DNA from: Halochromatium salexigens
Lineage (GTDB): Bacteria; Pseudomonadota; Gammaproteobacteria; Chromatiales; Chromatiaceae
Assembly (NCBI RefSeq): GCF_016653295.1
Contig: NZ_NHSF01000046.1
Location: forward strand, 1 to 45,030
Direction: 5' to 3'
DNA: 45,030 bases
Part shown: piece by piece, positions 25,380-38,481 of the stretch
How the letters are laid out: every line of letters begins with the position of its first letter
Numbering within the stretch: position 1 is the stretch's first letter
Made by a program: the position numbers and the translations under genes
The notes under the pieces: generated by a model
Told to the model about the DNA's origin: nothing
Database searches by the model: none
The model's input: the letters and a program-made list of their open reading frames with translations, nothing else

Positions 25380-25973
25380 ATGTTCACCACTATGAAATCC
25401 TTCCGCAACGCAGCAGTTGCCTGCACCGCTGCCGCCGCCCTCCTCGTCGGCGGAACCGCGACCGCTCAAGACCAACAAGAAGACTACTGGTACGCCGCGG
25501 GCGGCAAGAACTTCCCAAATGGTCAGCTGTGGGCGACCAGCTATGGCGAATGCTGGCAGAGCGCTGGCGGCCCGAGCAACCTGCCGCCCTGTGAGCGTGA
25601 AATGGCGGTGCCGCCCGAGATCAGCGTGCAGCTCCTGTTCGAGTTCGACAAGTACCAGGTCCCCGAAACCGTGGTCAACCGGAGCGTCCTGGCCGAGATC
25701 GACGATTATATCGCCAAGGTCCAGGCCTCGCCGTTCGATGAATACATCACCGTCGTTGGCCATACCGACGCCAAGGGCTCGGACGCCTACAACATGACGC
25801 TTGGCCGGCAGCGCGCCAACGCCGTGCGTGACTACTTCATCGCCCAGGGCTATCCAGAGAACCTGCTCGGCCCGGCTGAAAGCGTTGGCAAGCGCGATCT
25901 CCTGCCGCAGTACGACCCCTTTGCACTCGAGCAGCGCCGCGTAGTGCTGCGCAGCGAGGTCGCTGGCCAGTAA
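25380..25973 (+). CDS. OmpA family periplasmic protein, copy 1
   Basis: A 197-residue exported protein with a signal peptide ending GGTATAQ. A short region with two cysteines follows (YGECW and LPPCE), probably a disulfide as in related OmpA proteins of this group. The C-terminal OmpA peptidoglycan-binding domain runs from about residue 80: VQLLFEFDKYQVPETVVNRS, GHTDAKGSDAYNMTLGRQRA, FIAQGYP, EQRRVVL. The Asp in GHTDAKGSD and the Arg in LGRQRA correspond to residues that bind diaminopimelate in peptidoglycan. There is no beta-barrel and no lipobox. ATG 25380 has AGGAG at the ideal distance. It is the first of a tandem pair separated by a stable stem-loop. Confidence 0.9.
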   Translation: MFTTMKSFRNAAVACTAAAALLVGGTATAQDQQEDYWYAAGGKNFPNGQLWATSYGECWQSAGGPSNLPPCEREMAVPPEISVQLLFEFDKYQVPETVVNRSVLAEIDDYIAKVQASPFDEYITVVGHTDAKGSDAYNMTLGRQRANAVRDYFIAQGYPENLLGPAESVGKRDLLPQYDPFALEQRRVVLRSEVAGQ

Positions 25974-25985
25974 GCGGCGATCGCA

Positions 25986-26030
25986 AACGGGACGCACAGG
26001 CCTTGGCCCGCGCCGGCCTTGCCTCCCGTT
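25986..26030 (+). other. stem-loop between the two OmpA-like genes
   Basis: The outer arms AACGGGA (25986-25992) and TCCCGTT (26024-26030) pair perfectly. The inner arms AGGCC (25998-26002) and GGCCT (26015-26019) extend the structure. No T-run follows, so it looks more like an mRNA-stabilising or attenuating structure than an intrinsic terminator. It begins 12 bases after the stop codon of copy 1. Confidence 0.5.
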
Positions 26031-26130
26031 GCATGCGCCTTGCGCCATGCCACGAACAGCCGGCTTGGCACCTGTCTAGCCGGCGTCTCCACATCCAGCC
26101 CACTTGGATCTCCATCGCTCTCCCATCGCC

Positions 26131-26703
26131 GTGAAGCCCTCCCCCGTCGCGCTCATCGCCGCCTGTGTTGCCTGCGCAACGCTGCTCTTCGCAGCAGAGA
26201 CGATCGCGGGATTCTACGACGGCTCGGCCGCGCCCGACGCGGACCACGCCCCGTCGACAAGCTTTTGGGGACCGGAACCGAGCTATGGCAATTGCTGGGA
26301 GGACCCGAGCCGCAAGCGCTTACCCGAGTGTGGTGCTGTCCGGGTTCCAGAACAGCTCACGGTCAAACTGCTCTTCGAGTTCGATGAATACATCGTGCCG
26401 GACACCGTGGTCAACCGCTGGGTGATCGCCACCCTCGACAGCTACATCGATAAGGTGACCCGCTCCCCGGCGCGGGAATATATCACCATCATCGGTCATA
26501 CCGATGCCAAGGGCGCCGATGACTACAACATGGCCCTTGGCATGCGGCGGGCGAAGGCCGTGCATGACTACTTCATCGCCCAGGGCTATCCAGCCTCACT
26601 GCTCGCCCCACCCGAAAGCCGCGGTGAGCGAGAACTCCTGCCGCAGTACAGTCCGCTCTCGGTCGAGCAGCGCCGCGTTGTCATCAATAAGGTCGACCGT
26701 TAG
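26131..26703 (+). CDS. OmpA family periplasmic protein, copy 2
   Basis: About 190 residues. A signal peptide is present if GTG 26131 is the start (MKPSPVALIAACVACATLLF...AETIAG). TTG 26104 is an alternative, and neither has a good ribosome site. The mature part keeps the two-cysteine segment (YGNCW and LPECG) and the OmpA domain: LTVKLLFEFDEYIVPDTVVN, GHTDAKGADDYNMALGMRRA, DYFIAQGYP, EQRRVVI. Roughly 70 of 115 positions in this domain match copy 1, so it is an old tandem duplicate. It has no promoter of its own that I can see and may depend on readthrough past the stem-loop. It is convergent with roxA, 45 bases away. Confidence 0.85.
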   Translation: MKPSPVALIAACVACATLLFAAETIAGFYDGSAAPDADHAPSTSFWGPEPSYGNCWEDPSRKRLPECGAVRVPEQLTVKLLFEFDEYIVPDTVVNRWVIATLDSYIDKVTRSPAREYITIIGHTDAKGADDYNMALGMRRAKAVHDYFIAQGYPASLLAPPESRGERELLPQYSPLSVEQRRVVINKVDR

Positions 26704-26748
26704 GCCAACGCGAGCATGCGGACCCCATCTAGCCAGCCATGATCGAGC

Positions 26749-27951
26749 CTAGAGGCTCGGATTCAGGAAGTGGCCGGCATTGAACAATGCGCCAAGGAGC
26801 GTTTGAACCTCCTCGCGCGCGAGCCAGGGTCTGACGCGCTCCAACTCCAGTACTCGACTGTTGGCCAACAGCGATGCCAACGGCAAGAGATCGTACGGCA
26901 GGCGATACGCTTGCCCATTCGCGAATAACGATAGTGCCACGCCTTCGGCGCTTGGGCCGGCGAATAACAGCTGCGAGCGTCCGTCGCGCTCGAACCGCCC
27001 ATGCGTCGCCAAGGCCGCGATCACTTCATCGGTGGCCCAAGGCCGAGTGGGTGGCTCCAGTTCTAGATTGAGTTTCGGCTCGGTCAACCAACCGCCAAGC
27101 CAAGCCTGGAAATCATCACTGCTAGCCGTGGCGAGACCGGATTCGATCCTCGCTCGTAGCGCGCTGATCGTGTCGGCATCGAGTTCGGCTGGATCCCGCG
27201 GAGGCGCGACTGGCGGGCCATCGTGCCAGCGCCCGGTGGGCGTAAAGCGTTCGGCTACCTGCGCGAGCCAATCATCGGCCAGTTCGCGCCAAGCCGGGGC
27301 ACGCAAGCCCACCGACCAGGTCTGACAGGCCCCCTCGGCAACCCCCCAATGCGCAACGCCCGCAGGCAGATAGAGGATGTCTCCCGGTTCCAGCAGCCAT
27401 TCCTGATCAGCGCTGAACTGTTTTAGCACTCGGATCTCGAGATCGGGAACGAACTCCATCGGCAGGCCGGGGGTGGTTGCGATGCGCCAGCGCCGGCGTC
27501 CTTCGGCTTGGAGCAAGAAGACATCATAATCATCGACATGCGGCCCGACCGAGCCCTGATCCTCGGCATAGCTGACCATGAGATCGTCGATGCGCCAGCG
27601 TGGCAGGAAATCGAAGCGCTCGAGTAAGGCGCCGATCTCGGGGAGATGCTTATCGACATCCTGCACCAACAGCGTCCAGTGACTCGGCGGCAAGGCGGCA
27701 AAGCGCTCAGCATCGAAGGGTCCGTGCCGCACCTGCCAGCGGTTTTGTTCGGGGCCTTCCAGCACAATTCGCGACTCGACCTCGGGCTCGCAGGCGAGTC
27801 CGGCGAGTTCATCACCGGGCAAGGGATTCTCGAAGCCAGGCAGGGCTTGGCGCATCAGCAAGGGCTGGCGCTGCCAATAGCGCGCGAGGAAGCCTTGCGC
27901 ATCCAGGCCGTCGGGAAATCGCAGCGCGGGAAAATCAGGCAATGCGCTCAT
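26749..27951 (-). CDS. roxA: 50S ribosomal protein L16 3-hydroxylase RoxA (cupin/JmjC type)
   Basis: A 400-residue Fe(II)/2-oxoglutarate-dependent oxygenase related to E. coli YcfD/RoxA, which hydroxylates an arginine of ribosomal protein L16. The double-stranded beta-helix carries the metal triad H138 and D140 (GSVGPHVDDYDVF) and H201 (LPAGVAHWG). Conserved surroundings include the WRIDDLMVSYAEDQ and EPGDILYLPAGVA segments. The C-terminal winged-helix dimerisation region follows. ATG 27951 overlaps the stop codon of the upstream transporter gene (ATGA), so the two are translationally coupled. It is the last gene of the long minus-strand run. Confidence 0.92.
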   Translation of the reverse strand: MSALPDFPALRFPDGLDAQGFLARYWQRQPLLMRQALPGFENPLPGDELAGLACEPEVESRIVLEGPEQNRWQVRHGPFDAERFAALPPSHWTLLVQDVDKHLPEIGALLERFDFLPRWRIDDLMVSYAEDQGSVGPHVDDYDVFLLQAEGRRRWRIATTPGLPMEFVPDLEIRVLKQFSADQEWLLEPGDILYLPAGVAHWGVAEGACQTWSVGLRAPAWRELADDWLAQVAERFTPTGRWHDGPPVAPPRDPAELDADTISALRARIESGLATASSDDFQAWLGGWLTEPKLNLELEPPTRPWATDEVIAALATHGRFERDGRSQLLFAGPSAEGVALSLFANGQAYRLPYDLLPLASLLANSRVLELERVRPWLAREEVQTLLGALFNAGHFLNPSL

Positions 27952-29006
27952 GGGCTGGAAGTCACCTCGGTGCGGGGCGGTATCTCCGATCCGGGGACCG
28001 GCAGTTCGGGGATCGGGAACGCGTTGACTGCGCGCTCGGAGACGGCCTGCCCGGCGGCTGCCTGGCCGGACGTTGGCGACGGCTCGATACGCGGGACACG
28101 GCTGGAGCGACTGGCTAGCAGGCCACCTGCGGCAATCAACAGGGTGCCGAGCATCAGGGTGAGGGTCATCGGCTCGCCCCAGAACAGCCAGCCATAACCG
28201 GCCCCGAACACCACCGAGAAGTAGCCGAAGGCGCCCATGCGTGAGGCCGGCGCCAAGGAGAGCCCACGCGTCAACGCCAACTGGCCCAGGGTCGCGGCGA
28301 TGCCGATGCCGAGCAACCAGAGCAGCGCGATCGGGGTCGGTGTCTGCCAGTCCCAGAAGAGCGGCAGCGCCGAGATCGAGCCACCAATGAGCGCGAAGTA
28401 GAAGACGATGCGCCCGGTGGGCTCGCTGCGCGAGAGCCGACGCACCGTGACCTTGGCCACCGCCGCCAGCACGCCACCCATCAGACCGATCAACGCCACC
28501 GGCGAGATCCCAGCCCAATGCCGGCTCGGATCGGGCTCCAAGATCAGGATCACGCCAGCGAAACCGATCCCGAGCGCGACCCAGAGCAAACCGGTCACTC
28601 GTTCATGCAGCCAGGCGATCGCGATCAAAGGGATGAAAATCGGTGCGGTCAGCTTGAGCAGCATCGCCTCGGCCAAGGGCAGCTCGGCGATCGCGAAGAA
28701 GAAACAATACATGGCGCTGATACCCGCCACCGCGCGCAGTAAGTGCAGGCCCGGCACCCTGGTTTTGACATCACCGACGCCGTGGCGCAGCAGCCAGGGC
28801 GCGACCAGCATCAACCCAATCAGATTGCGCCCGAACACGACCATCGCGTTCGGCAATTCGGCCGAGACGATGCGGATACCAACCCCCATCGACGCGAAGC
28901 AGAATTCACCGAGCACGATGAAGGCCGCACCGAACAACAAGTGCTGAGGCCGATACTCGCCACCATGGATGCGTCTGACTGAGTGCACGCGAGATTCAGG
29001 CCGCAA
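27948..29006 (-). CDS. DMT superfamily transporter (two EamA domains)
   Basis: Up to 352 residues with about ten membrane helices in two EamA repeats (about 30-160 and 170-300). Examples are FGAAFIVLGEFCFASMGVGI, AIAELPLAEAMLLKLTAPIF and, in the second repeat, LAPASRMGAFGYFSVVFGAG. Members move amino acids, metabolites or drugs, and nothing here fixes the substrate. The C-terminus has a long soluble Pro/Ser/Ala-rich tail after the last helix. The start is uncertain. TTG 29006 has a GGAGG almost touching it, and GTG 28988 is the alternative. It lies nine bases after purB and overlaps roxA by four bases. Confidence 0.85.
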   Translation of the reverse strand: MRPESRVHSVRRIHGGEYRPQHLLFGAAFIVLGEFCFASMGVGIRIVSAELPNAMVVFGRNLIGLMLVAPWLLRHGVGDVKTRVPGLHLLRAVAGISAMYCFFFAIAELPLAEAMLLKLTAPIFIPLIAIAWLHERVTGLLWVALGIGFAGVILILEPDPSRHWAGISPVALIGLMGGVLAAVAKVTVRRLSRSEPTGRIVFYFALIGGSISALPLFWDWQTPTPIALLWLLGIGIAATLGQLALTRGLSLAPASRMGAFGYFSVVFGAGYGWLFWGEPMTLTLMLGTLLIAAGGLLASRSSRVPRIEPSPTSGQAAAGQAVSERAVNAFPIPELPVPGSEIPPRTEVTSSP

Positions 29007-29015
29007 GCCTCCGAC

Positions 29016-33068
<4,053 letters not shown>

Positions 33069-33116
33069 GGAGGACTCCGGGGATTGGGCTTACGGCAGAA
33101 TGAGGGAAATTCTAGC

Positions 33117-33758
33117 TCAGCTTGGTTGCTGCAGATTCGCCGTCGGGCTCAGATAGGCGCGCGCGGCATCGAGCACTTTGCGCCGGCCGAGCAGGATCTG
33201 CATCCGCCGCCCACCGCACTGGCGCCAGAGTATCGCCGAGCGAATGCCGGCCAGCAGCAGCGCGCGGATGCGCTCCTGATTCTCTTCGTTCTGCAGATAG
33301 AGCGGATTGCCGCGCACCATGATGCGCGGCTCGAGCTTACTGATGGTCGCCGAGTAGAGGCTGGCGAAGCGGGCGATCACCTCGCGGTCGATCAAGGGCG
33401 CGTCGCCACGCGCCTCGCGCGCCGCCTCGATGCCTTCGCCGATCGCCGCCAGCATGTCGCCACGCCCAGCCAGGATGCGCTCGTGCTTGAGCAGCGTGAT
33501 CACATAGCGCGTCATCTCCATGTTGCGCTCGGGCTGGCCGGTCAGTTGGGCAATGATCTGCCGTGCACCGGTCGCCACCGCGCCGGGCTCGCCAAACACC
33601 GAGGGCACATCCTCGGCATCGATCTGAAACAGACTATGCAGGCAGGGCGCCATCTGATCGATGTCGACGCTGCCGCGGTTGGCGATACGCTGCACACAGT
33701 GGATCGCCTGGTGGAGTCCGGCGAGCGCAATGATGCGGTCTTGGTCGCTATAGGGCAT
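33117..33758 (-). CDS. hflD: HflD family protein
   Basis: A 213-residue, largely helical protein of the HflD/YcfC (DUF489) family, identical in length to the E. coli protein. That protein is peripheral to the inner membrane and was found through its effect on lambda CII-dependent lysogeny. Family features are IALAGLHQAIHCVQRIANRG near the N-terminus, GQPERNMEMTRYVITLLKHE in the middle and RIRALLLAGIRSAILWRQCG near the C-terminus. ATG 33758 was chosen to match family length. Longer in-frame starts are not supported. The gene lies downstream of mnmA, as in E. coli, but with a 120-base gap. Confidence 0.92.
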   Translation of the reverse strand: MPYSDQDRIIALAGLHQAIHCVQRIANRGSVDIDQMAPCLHSLFQIDAEDVPSVFGEPGAVATGARQIIAQLTGQPERNMEMTRYVITLLKHERILAGRGDMLAAIGEGIEAAREARGDAPLIDREVIARFASLYSATISKLEPRIMVRGNPLYLQNEENQERIRALLLAGIRSAILWRQCGGRRMQILLGRRKVLDAARAYLSPTANLQQPS

Positions 33759-33878
33759 GGATGTAAACTCTCGAAAACCTGTGCTAGTCGCAACCCCTGA
33801 GTCGTAACCCCTGCGTCGCAACCGATCACGCCTGTAGACTAAAAAGTGATGCTCAAGGCCGACCCGGTCAGCGCACTC

Positions 33879-35003
33879 CTAGTCAGCCTGCTGTATCACA
33901 CAACCACCTAGGCAGGCGTCGCCTTGGTAGAACACCGCCGATTGGCCAGACGTGATCGCGCGCTGGGGTGCGTCGAATAGAACTTGGCACATCTTGTTAT
34001 CGTAACCGACGATGGTACAGTGCTGCAGCGGTTGCCGATGTCGCAACCGGCAGAGACAGTCGAACGGTGCCGCCGCTGGCGCCCGCCCGGCGATCCAGTG
34101 CACCTGCTCGCCGAGCAGATGCTCCGCGTAAAGCAGCGGATGATTCCCTCCCTGCACCACGATCAGCGCATTGCGCGCGACATCCTTGCGGGCGACGAAC
34201 CAGGGCGCCTCGGCGGCCTCGGTGACACCACCGATGCCAAGCCCTTGGCGCTGACCGATGGTATGCCAGGCAAGCCCGCGATGTTCGCCCAAAACGCGCC
34301 CCTCGGGCGTCATGATCGGCCCCGGCGTGCGCGGGAGATAGCGCGCGAGGAAATCGCCGAAGCGTCGCTCGCCGATGAAGCAGATGCCGGTGCTGTCCTT
34401 CTTCTCGGCATTGGCCAGCCCGAGCCGGCGGGCGATCGCTCGCACCTCGGCCTTGCTCAGGTCGGCCAGCGGAAACAGTGCCCGCTCGAGCTGCGCCTGA
34501 TCGAGCAGATGCAGGAAATAAGTTTGATCCTTATTGGCATCGGCTGCGAGGCGCAGATGCAGCAGCCCCTCGGCGTCCTGAGTCACACGCGCGTAATGGC
34601 CGGTGGCGATCTGCGCTGCTCCCAGCGTCTGCGCGTGTTCGAAAAAGGCGCGAAACTTGATCTCCTTGTTACAGAGCACATCCGGGTTCGGCGTGCGCAA
34701 GGCGCGATACTCGGCAAGGAAATGCTCGAACACCCGGTCCCAATACTCGCTGGCGAAGTTCACCGTATGCAGCCGGAGACCAAGCTGCTCGGCCACCGCT
34801 TGGGCATCGGCCAAATCCTCGGCCGCCGCGCAGTAGCCGGGTTCGTCGTCTTCTTCCCAATTCTTCATGAACAGGGCCTCGACCTGATACCCCTGCTCGA
34901 TCAGCAGGTGCGCGGCAACGGCCGAGTCGACACCGCCGGAGAGACCGACGATGACGCGCTGTCCAGGCGTTCTAGAGGCAACGCAATGCTCAGGCGAACC
35001 CAT
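33879..35003 (-). CDS. mnmA: tRNA-specific 2-thiouridylase MnmA
   Basis: A 374-residue ATP-dependent enzyme that puts sulfur on uridine 34 of the tRNAs for Lys, Glu and Gln. The PP-loop SGGVDS is at residues 22-27. The catalytic cysteines are C111 ([12 protein letters not shown]) and C208 ([16 protein letters not shown]). The C-terminal beta-barrel includes [20 protein letters not shown] 35003 overlaps the end of the riboflavin synthase gene by 14 bases, suggesting coupling. The N-terminus has about 12 residues more than the shortest homologues. An ATG nearer to the PP-loop is not available. Confidence 0.95.
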   Translation of the reverse strand: MGSPEHCVASRTPGQRVIVGLSGGVDSAVAAHLLIEQGYQVEALFMKNWEEDDEPGYCAAAEDLADAQAVAEQLGLRLHTVNFASEYWDRVFEHFLAEYRALRTPNPDVLCNKEIKFRAFFEHAQTLGAAQIATGHYARVTQDAEGLLHLRLAADANKDQTYFLHLLDQAQLERALFPLADLSKAEVRAIARRLGLANAEKKDSTGICFIGERRFGDFLARYLPRTPGPIMTPEGRVLGEHRGLAWHTIGQRQGLGIGGVTEAAEAPWFVARKDVARNALIVVQGGNHPLLYAEHLLGEQVHWIAGRAPAAAPFDCLCRLRHRQPLQHCTIVGYDNKMCQVLFDAPQRAITSGQSAVFYQGDACLGGCVIQQAD

Positions 35004-35670
35004 GGCGGCGCAGAAACTCCTCGGTGAGACCCGCGTCCACGTGCTCGGCCGCCTGCTCGCCGAGCAGCAGCCGCTCCAGATAGCGCGCGATCAGGTCGAC
35101 CTCGAGATTCACCCGGGTGCCGACACGATACTCACCGATGATGGTCGCGCCCAGGGTGTGCGGCACGATGTTCAGGTCGAAGACCGCGCCCTTGACCTGG
35201 TTGACGGTCAGGCTGGTGCCGTCGACGCAGATCGAGCCCTTGGGGGCGATGTAGCGCGCCAGTTCGCCGGGCGCGTGGATCTGCAGACGCCAGGAACGGG
35301 CATCCTCGCGCACCTCGAGCAGGGTGCCGACGCCATCGACATGGCCGCTGACCAGGTGCCCGCCGAGCGGGGTCGAGAGGCGCAGCGCCTGCTCCAGGTT
35401 GACGCGGGCGCCGGCCTTGAGTGTGCCCAGGGTGGTGAGCGACAAGGTCTCGCGCGAGACATCGGCCGCGAAGCCGCGCGCGCTCAGCTCGACGACGGTC
35501 AGGCAGACGCCATTGACGGCGATGCTATCGCCCATCGAGACCTGACTGAGATCGAGCGCGCCAGCCTTGACCCCGGCGTCGACCCCAGCATCGATGCGGA
35601 TGCGCTGATCACCGCCGCGATCCTCGAGCGTCTCGATTCGCCCCATGGCTTCAATGATGCCGGTGAACAT
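34990..35670 (-). CDS. ribE: riboflavin synthase alpha subunit
   Basis: A 226-residue enzyme that dismutates two molecules of 6,7-dimethyl-8-ribityllumazine to riboflavin, the last step of the pathway. It has the diagnostic [10 protein letters not shown] start and two homologous lumazine-binding halves: first half [18 protein letters not shown] and [11 protein letters not shown], second half [16 protein letters not shown] and [14 protein letters not shown] 35670 begins with the required MFTG. It lies 13 bases after lipA and overlaps mnmA. The rest of the riboflavin genes (ribBX, ribH) lie on the opposite strand beyond lipA. Confidence 0.96.
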   Translation of the reverse strand: MFTGIIEAMGRIETLEDRGGDQRIRIDAGVDAGVKAGALDLSQVSMGDSIAVNGVCLTVVELSARGFAADVSRETLSLTTLGTLKAGARVNLEQALRLSTPLGGHLVSGHVDGVGTLLEVREDARSWRLQIHAPGELARYIAPKGSICVDGTSLTVNQVKGAVFDLNIVPHTLGATIIGEYRVGTRVNLEVDLIARYLERLLLGEQAAEHVDAGLTEEFLRRHGFA

Positions 35671-35683
35671 CGCGACCTCCGAT

Positions 35684-36655
35684 TCAAAGCGCACCCAGCG
35701 CCTGCTGATCGGCATGATAAGAAGAACGCACCATCGGACCGCTGGCCACATTGGTGAAGCCCATCCGCTCGCCGGCGACGCGCAGCGCCTCGAACTCGGC
35801 CGGCTCCCAGTACCGGCGCACCGGCAGATGCTCGCGGCTCGGCTGCAGGTACTGACCCAGCGTCAGCATGTCGCAGCCGTGCGCGCGTAGATCGGCCATC
35901 ACCGCCAGCACCTGCTCCGAGGTCTCGCCGAGGCCGAGCATCAGCCCGGACTTGGTCGGCACCTGCGGATACAGCGCCTTGAAGCGTTGCAGCAGTGCCA
36001 GCGAGCCGGCGTAATCGGCCCCTGGACGCGCCTCGCGGTAGAGCGCCGGCACGGTTTCCAGGTTGTGGTTGAACACATCCGGCGTCGCCGCGCCCGCGAA
36101 CGCGGCCAGGGCCTGCGCCTCGCGCCCGCGAAAATCCGGCACCAAGACCTCGAGCTGGGTGCCCGGACAACGCGCCCGCACCGCGCGCAGACAGGCCGCG
36201 AAGTGCCCGGCGCCGCCATCGCGCAGATCGTCGCGATCGACCGAGGTGATGACGACATAGCCCAGCCCCATGCGCGCGATGGACTCGGCGAGCAGTTCGG
36301 GCTCGGTCTCGTCGATCGGCTCGGGTCGGCCATGGGCCACATCGCAGAACGGACACCGCCGGGTGCAGACATCGCCGAGGATCATGAAGGTCGCGGTGCC
36401 GTGGTTGAAGCACTCGCCGAGGTTGGGGCATTGCGCCTCCTCGCAGACGGTCGCGAGCCGGTTCTCACGCAGCAGCCGCTTGATGCGGGCGACCCCCGGG
36501 CCGGTCGGCGCCTTGGCGCGAATCCAGGCCGGCTTGCGCGGCACCTCGGAGAGGCGTTCGACCTTGACCGGGATGCGCGCGACCTTGTCCAAGCCGCGCT
36601 GATGGGTGTGCGGGCTGAAGCGTGACGGCGGGGTGAGCGGGTTGTGCTCGGCCAT
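35684..36655 (-). CDS. lipA: lipoyl synthase
   Basis: A 323-residue radical SAM enzyme that inserts two sulfurs into octanoyl groups on carrier proteins such as the pyruvate dehydrogenase E2 subunit. The auxiliary cluster cysteines are C71, C76 and C82 ([12 protein letters not shown]). The radical SAM cluster cysteines are C97, C101 and C104 ([13 protein letters not shown]). The C-terminal SSYHADQ contains the serine that ligates the auxiliary cluster in the family. ATG 36655 follows GGAGAGG. It is the first gene of the minus-strand run and is divergent from ribBX across a 150-base gap. Confidence 0.96.
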   Translation of the reverse strand: MAEHNPLTPPSRFSPHTHQRGLDKVARIPVKVERLSEVPRKPAWIRAKAPTGPGVARIKRLLRENRLATVCEEAQCPNLGECFNHGTATFMILGDVCTRRCPFCDVAHGRPEPIDETEPELLAESIARMGLGYVVITSVDRDDLRDGGAGHFAACLRAVRARCPGTQLEVLVPDFRGREAQALAAFAGAATPDVFNHNLETVPALYREARPGADYAGSLALLQRFKALYPQVPTKSGLMLGLGETSEQVLAVMADLRAHGCDMLTLGQYLQPSREHLPVRRYWEPAEFEALRVAGERMGFTNVASGPMVRSSYHADQQALGAL

Positions 36656-36805
36656 GTGCGAGAACCTCTCCAAAAGCAGAATGATGGTTGCAGTCTATCA
36701 TCGGCGGTGGCGGCGATTGCATCGTCACTGAGTGACGGTGTGTCAATGCTGCGTTATGCTTGTCGGCTTGACACCGCATCGCTCACCCTAACGTTATTCC
36801 CCGCT
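36656..36805. promoter_or_regulatory. divergent lipA / ribBX promoter region
   Basis: This gap must hold both promoters. TTGACA (36768-36773) is a perfect -35 hexamer for ribBX, but no good -10 follows at the right distance (TAACGT at 36789 is weak). GTCACTGAGTGAC (36724-36736) is a 13-base palindrome that could be an operator. None of the conserved blocks of an FMN riboswitch is present. Confidence 0.4.
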
Positions 36806-37993
36806 ATGGCCCTCAATTCCACCAACGAGATCATCGACGAACTCCGCGCCGGGCGCATGGTGGTGATCATGGATGACGAGGATCGCGAGAACGAGGGCGA
36901 TCTGCTGCTCGCCGCCGACAGCGTCACGCCGGAGGCGATCAACTTCATGGCCAAGTATGGCCGTGGACTGATCTGCCTGACCCTGACCAAGGAGCGCTGT
37001 GAGCGCCTGCGCCTGCCGCTGATGGTCAACGCCAACAACGCCCCGCATTCGACCGCGTTCACGATCTCGGTCGAGGCCGCGCGCGGGGTGACCACCGGCA
37101 TCTCGGCGGCCGATCGCGCGCGCACCATCGCCGCTGCGGTCGCCGCCGAGGCCAAGCCGAGCGATCTGGTCCAGCCCGGCCATGTGTTCCCGCTGATGGC
37201 GCAGCCGGGCGGGGTGCTGGTGCGCGCGGGCCATACCGAGGCCGGCTGCGATCTGGCCCGGCTCGCCGGTTTCGAGCCGGCGGCGGTGATCGTCGAGATC
37301 CTGAACGAGGACGGCACCATGGCGCGGCGCCCGGATCTCGAGCGCTTCGCCAAGGCCCATGGCCTGAAGATCGGCACCATCGCCGACCTGATCCACTACC
37401 GGGTGGCCAATGAGAAGGCCGTGATCCGCGAGTCGCAAGGTCGCCTGCCGACGGCATTCGGTACCTTCGAGGTGACCGCCTATCGCGATACCATCGAGAA
37501 CGACATCCACCTGGCGCTGGTCATGGGTGAAATCAACGCCGAGCGGCCGACCTTGGTGCGGGTGCATCTGCAAAACACCCTCTGCGACCTGTTCGGCGCC
37601 CAGCACCCGGCCTGTGGCTGGCCGCTCGATGATGTGATGCGCCAGATCGCCGGGGCCGGCGAGGGCGTGATCGTGGTGCTGCGCAATCGCGATCAGGGCG
37701 ATGATGTGCTGGCCAAACTGGCCGCGATCACCGAACCAACTAACCGCGACCCCATTCAGGAAGCAGCTCAGGAAACAGCTCCGGAGGCAGCCCAGGAAAC
37801 GGTTCCGGAAGCGGCTCGGCAAACGAGCATGCCTGCCCCGCACAGCGCCCGCAACGAGCTGCGCACCTACGGGATCGGCGCGCAGATCCTCGCCGATGTC
37901 GGCGTGCACCGGATGCGCGTGATGAGCGCGCCCAAGGCCATGCACGGCATCTCCGGATTCGACCTCGAGGTCGTCGAGTACCTCGGTGGCTAG
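36806..37993 (+). CDS. ribBX: 3,4-dihydroxy-2-butanone 4-phosphate synthase with degenerate GTP cyclohydrolase II domain (RibBX type)
   Basis: 395 residues. The N-terminal domain (about 1-200) is an intact RibB, which makes the four-carbon riboflavin precursor from ribulose 5-phosphate: [24 protein letters not shown] and [16 protein letters not shown]. The C-terminal half resembles GTP cyclohydrolase II, but the zinc-cysteine block expected as SECLTGDxFGSxRCDCG reads [17 protein letters not shown] near 257-273. At least two of the three zinc ligands are thus gone. This matches the hybrid RibBX proteins known in other proteobacteria, which lack cyclohydrolase activity. A separate ribA is therefore expected elsewhere. 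A tandem-repeat insertion (about 318-341) rich in Gln, Glu and Ala interrupts the second half. ATG 36806 has no strong ribosome site. Confidence 0.9.
   Translation: MALNSTNEIIDELRAGRMVVIMDDEDRENEGDLLLAADSVTPEAINFMAKYGRGLICLTLTKERCERLRLPLMVNANNAPHSTAFTISVEAARGVTTGISAADRARTIAAAVAAEAKPSDLVQPGHVFPLMAQPGGVLVRAGHTEAGCDLARLAGFEPAAVIVEILNEDGTMARRPDLERFAKAHGLKIGTIADLIHYRVANEKAVIRESQGRLPTAFGTFEVTAYRDTIENDIHLALVMGEINAERPTLVRVHLQNTLCDLFGAQHPACGWPLDDVMRQIAGAGEGVIVVLRNRDQGDDVLAKLAAITEPTNRDPIQEAAQETAPEAAQETVPEAARQTSMPAPHSARNELRTYGIGAQILADVGVHRMRVMSAPKAMHGISGFDLEVVEYLGG
37757..37828 (+). repeat. 12-base tandem repeat within ribBX
   Basis: Six imperfect 12-base units of the type CAGGAAGCAGCT, in frame, encode [20 protein letters not shown] and RQTS. 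They form a 24-base higher-order pattern. Copy-number change would preserve the frame and only lengthen or shorten a linker. Confidence 0.85.
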
Positions 37994-38012
37994 CGTTTGA
38001 GAGAACCCACAG

Positions 38013-38480
38013 ATGATCAAGACCTACGAAGGCGCCCTGCGCGCCGGCAACGCGCGCTACTGCCTGGTGGTCTCGCGTTGGAACAGTTTCATCGTCGAGA
38101 GCTTGGAAAAGGGCGCGATTGACACCCTCAAACGCCACGGCGCCGAGGAGGCGGACTTGAGCATCGTGCGCGTGCCAGGCGCCTTCGAGATGCCGGTGGT
38201 GATCGAGCGCCTCGCGGCCAAGGGCGGCCATGATGCGATCATCGCCCTCGGCGCGGTGATCCGCGGCGGCACGCCGCACTTCGAGTACGTCGCCAGCGAA
38301 TGCGTCAAGGGCATGGCCCAGGTCAGCCTCAAGCATGGGCTGCCGGTGACCTTCGGCGTGCTCACCGTGGACACCATCGAGCAGGCCATCGAACGCGCCG
38401 GTACCAAGGCCGGCAACAAGGGCGCCGAGGCCGCGCTCTCGGCGATCGAGATGGTCGACCTGCTGCGCGGGCTCGCCTGA
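38013..38480 (+). CDS. ribH: 6,7-dimethyl-8-ribityllumazine synthase
   Basis: A 155-residue enzyme that condenses the RibB product with the pyrimidine intermediate to give lumazine, the substrate of RibE. Family elements are [56 protein letters not shown] (with the active-site histidine shortly after the GG-T-x-H), and [20 protein letters not shown]-type sequence before the conserved NKG. Such proteins assemble as pentamers or icosahedral capsids. ATG 38013 lies 19 bases after ribBX, and nusB begins one base after its stop. Confidence 0.96.
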   Translation: MIKTYEGALRAGNARYCLVVSRWNSFIVESLEKGAIDTLKRHGAEEADLSIVRVPGAFEMPVVIERLAAKGGHDAIIALGAVIRGGTPHFEYVASECVKGMAQVSLKHGLPVTFGVLTVDTIEQAIERAGTKAGNKGAEAALSAIEMVDLLRGLA

Positions 38481-38481
38481 G

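Noticed and set aside
36656-36805. Possible FMN riboswitch before the riboflavin genes
   Set aside because: None of the conserved RFN blocks is present and the gap is short. The region is better read as a divergent promoter.
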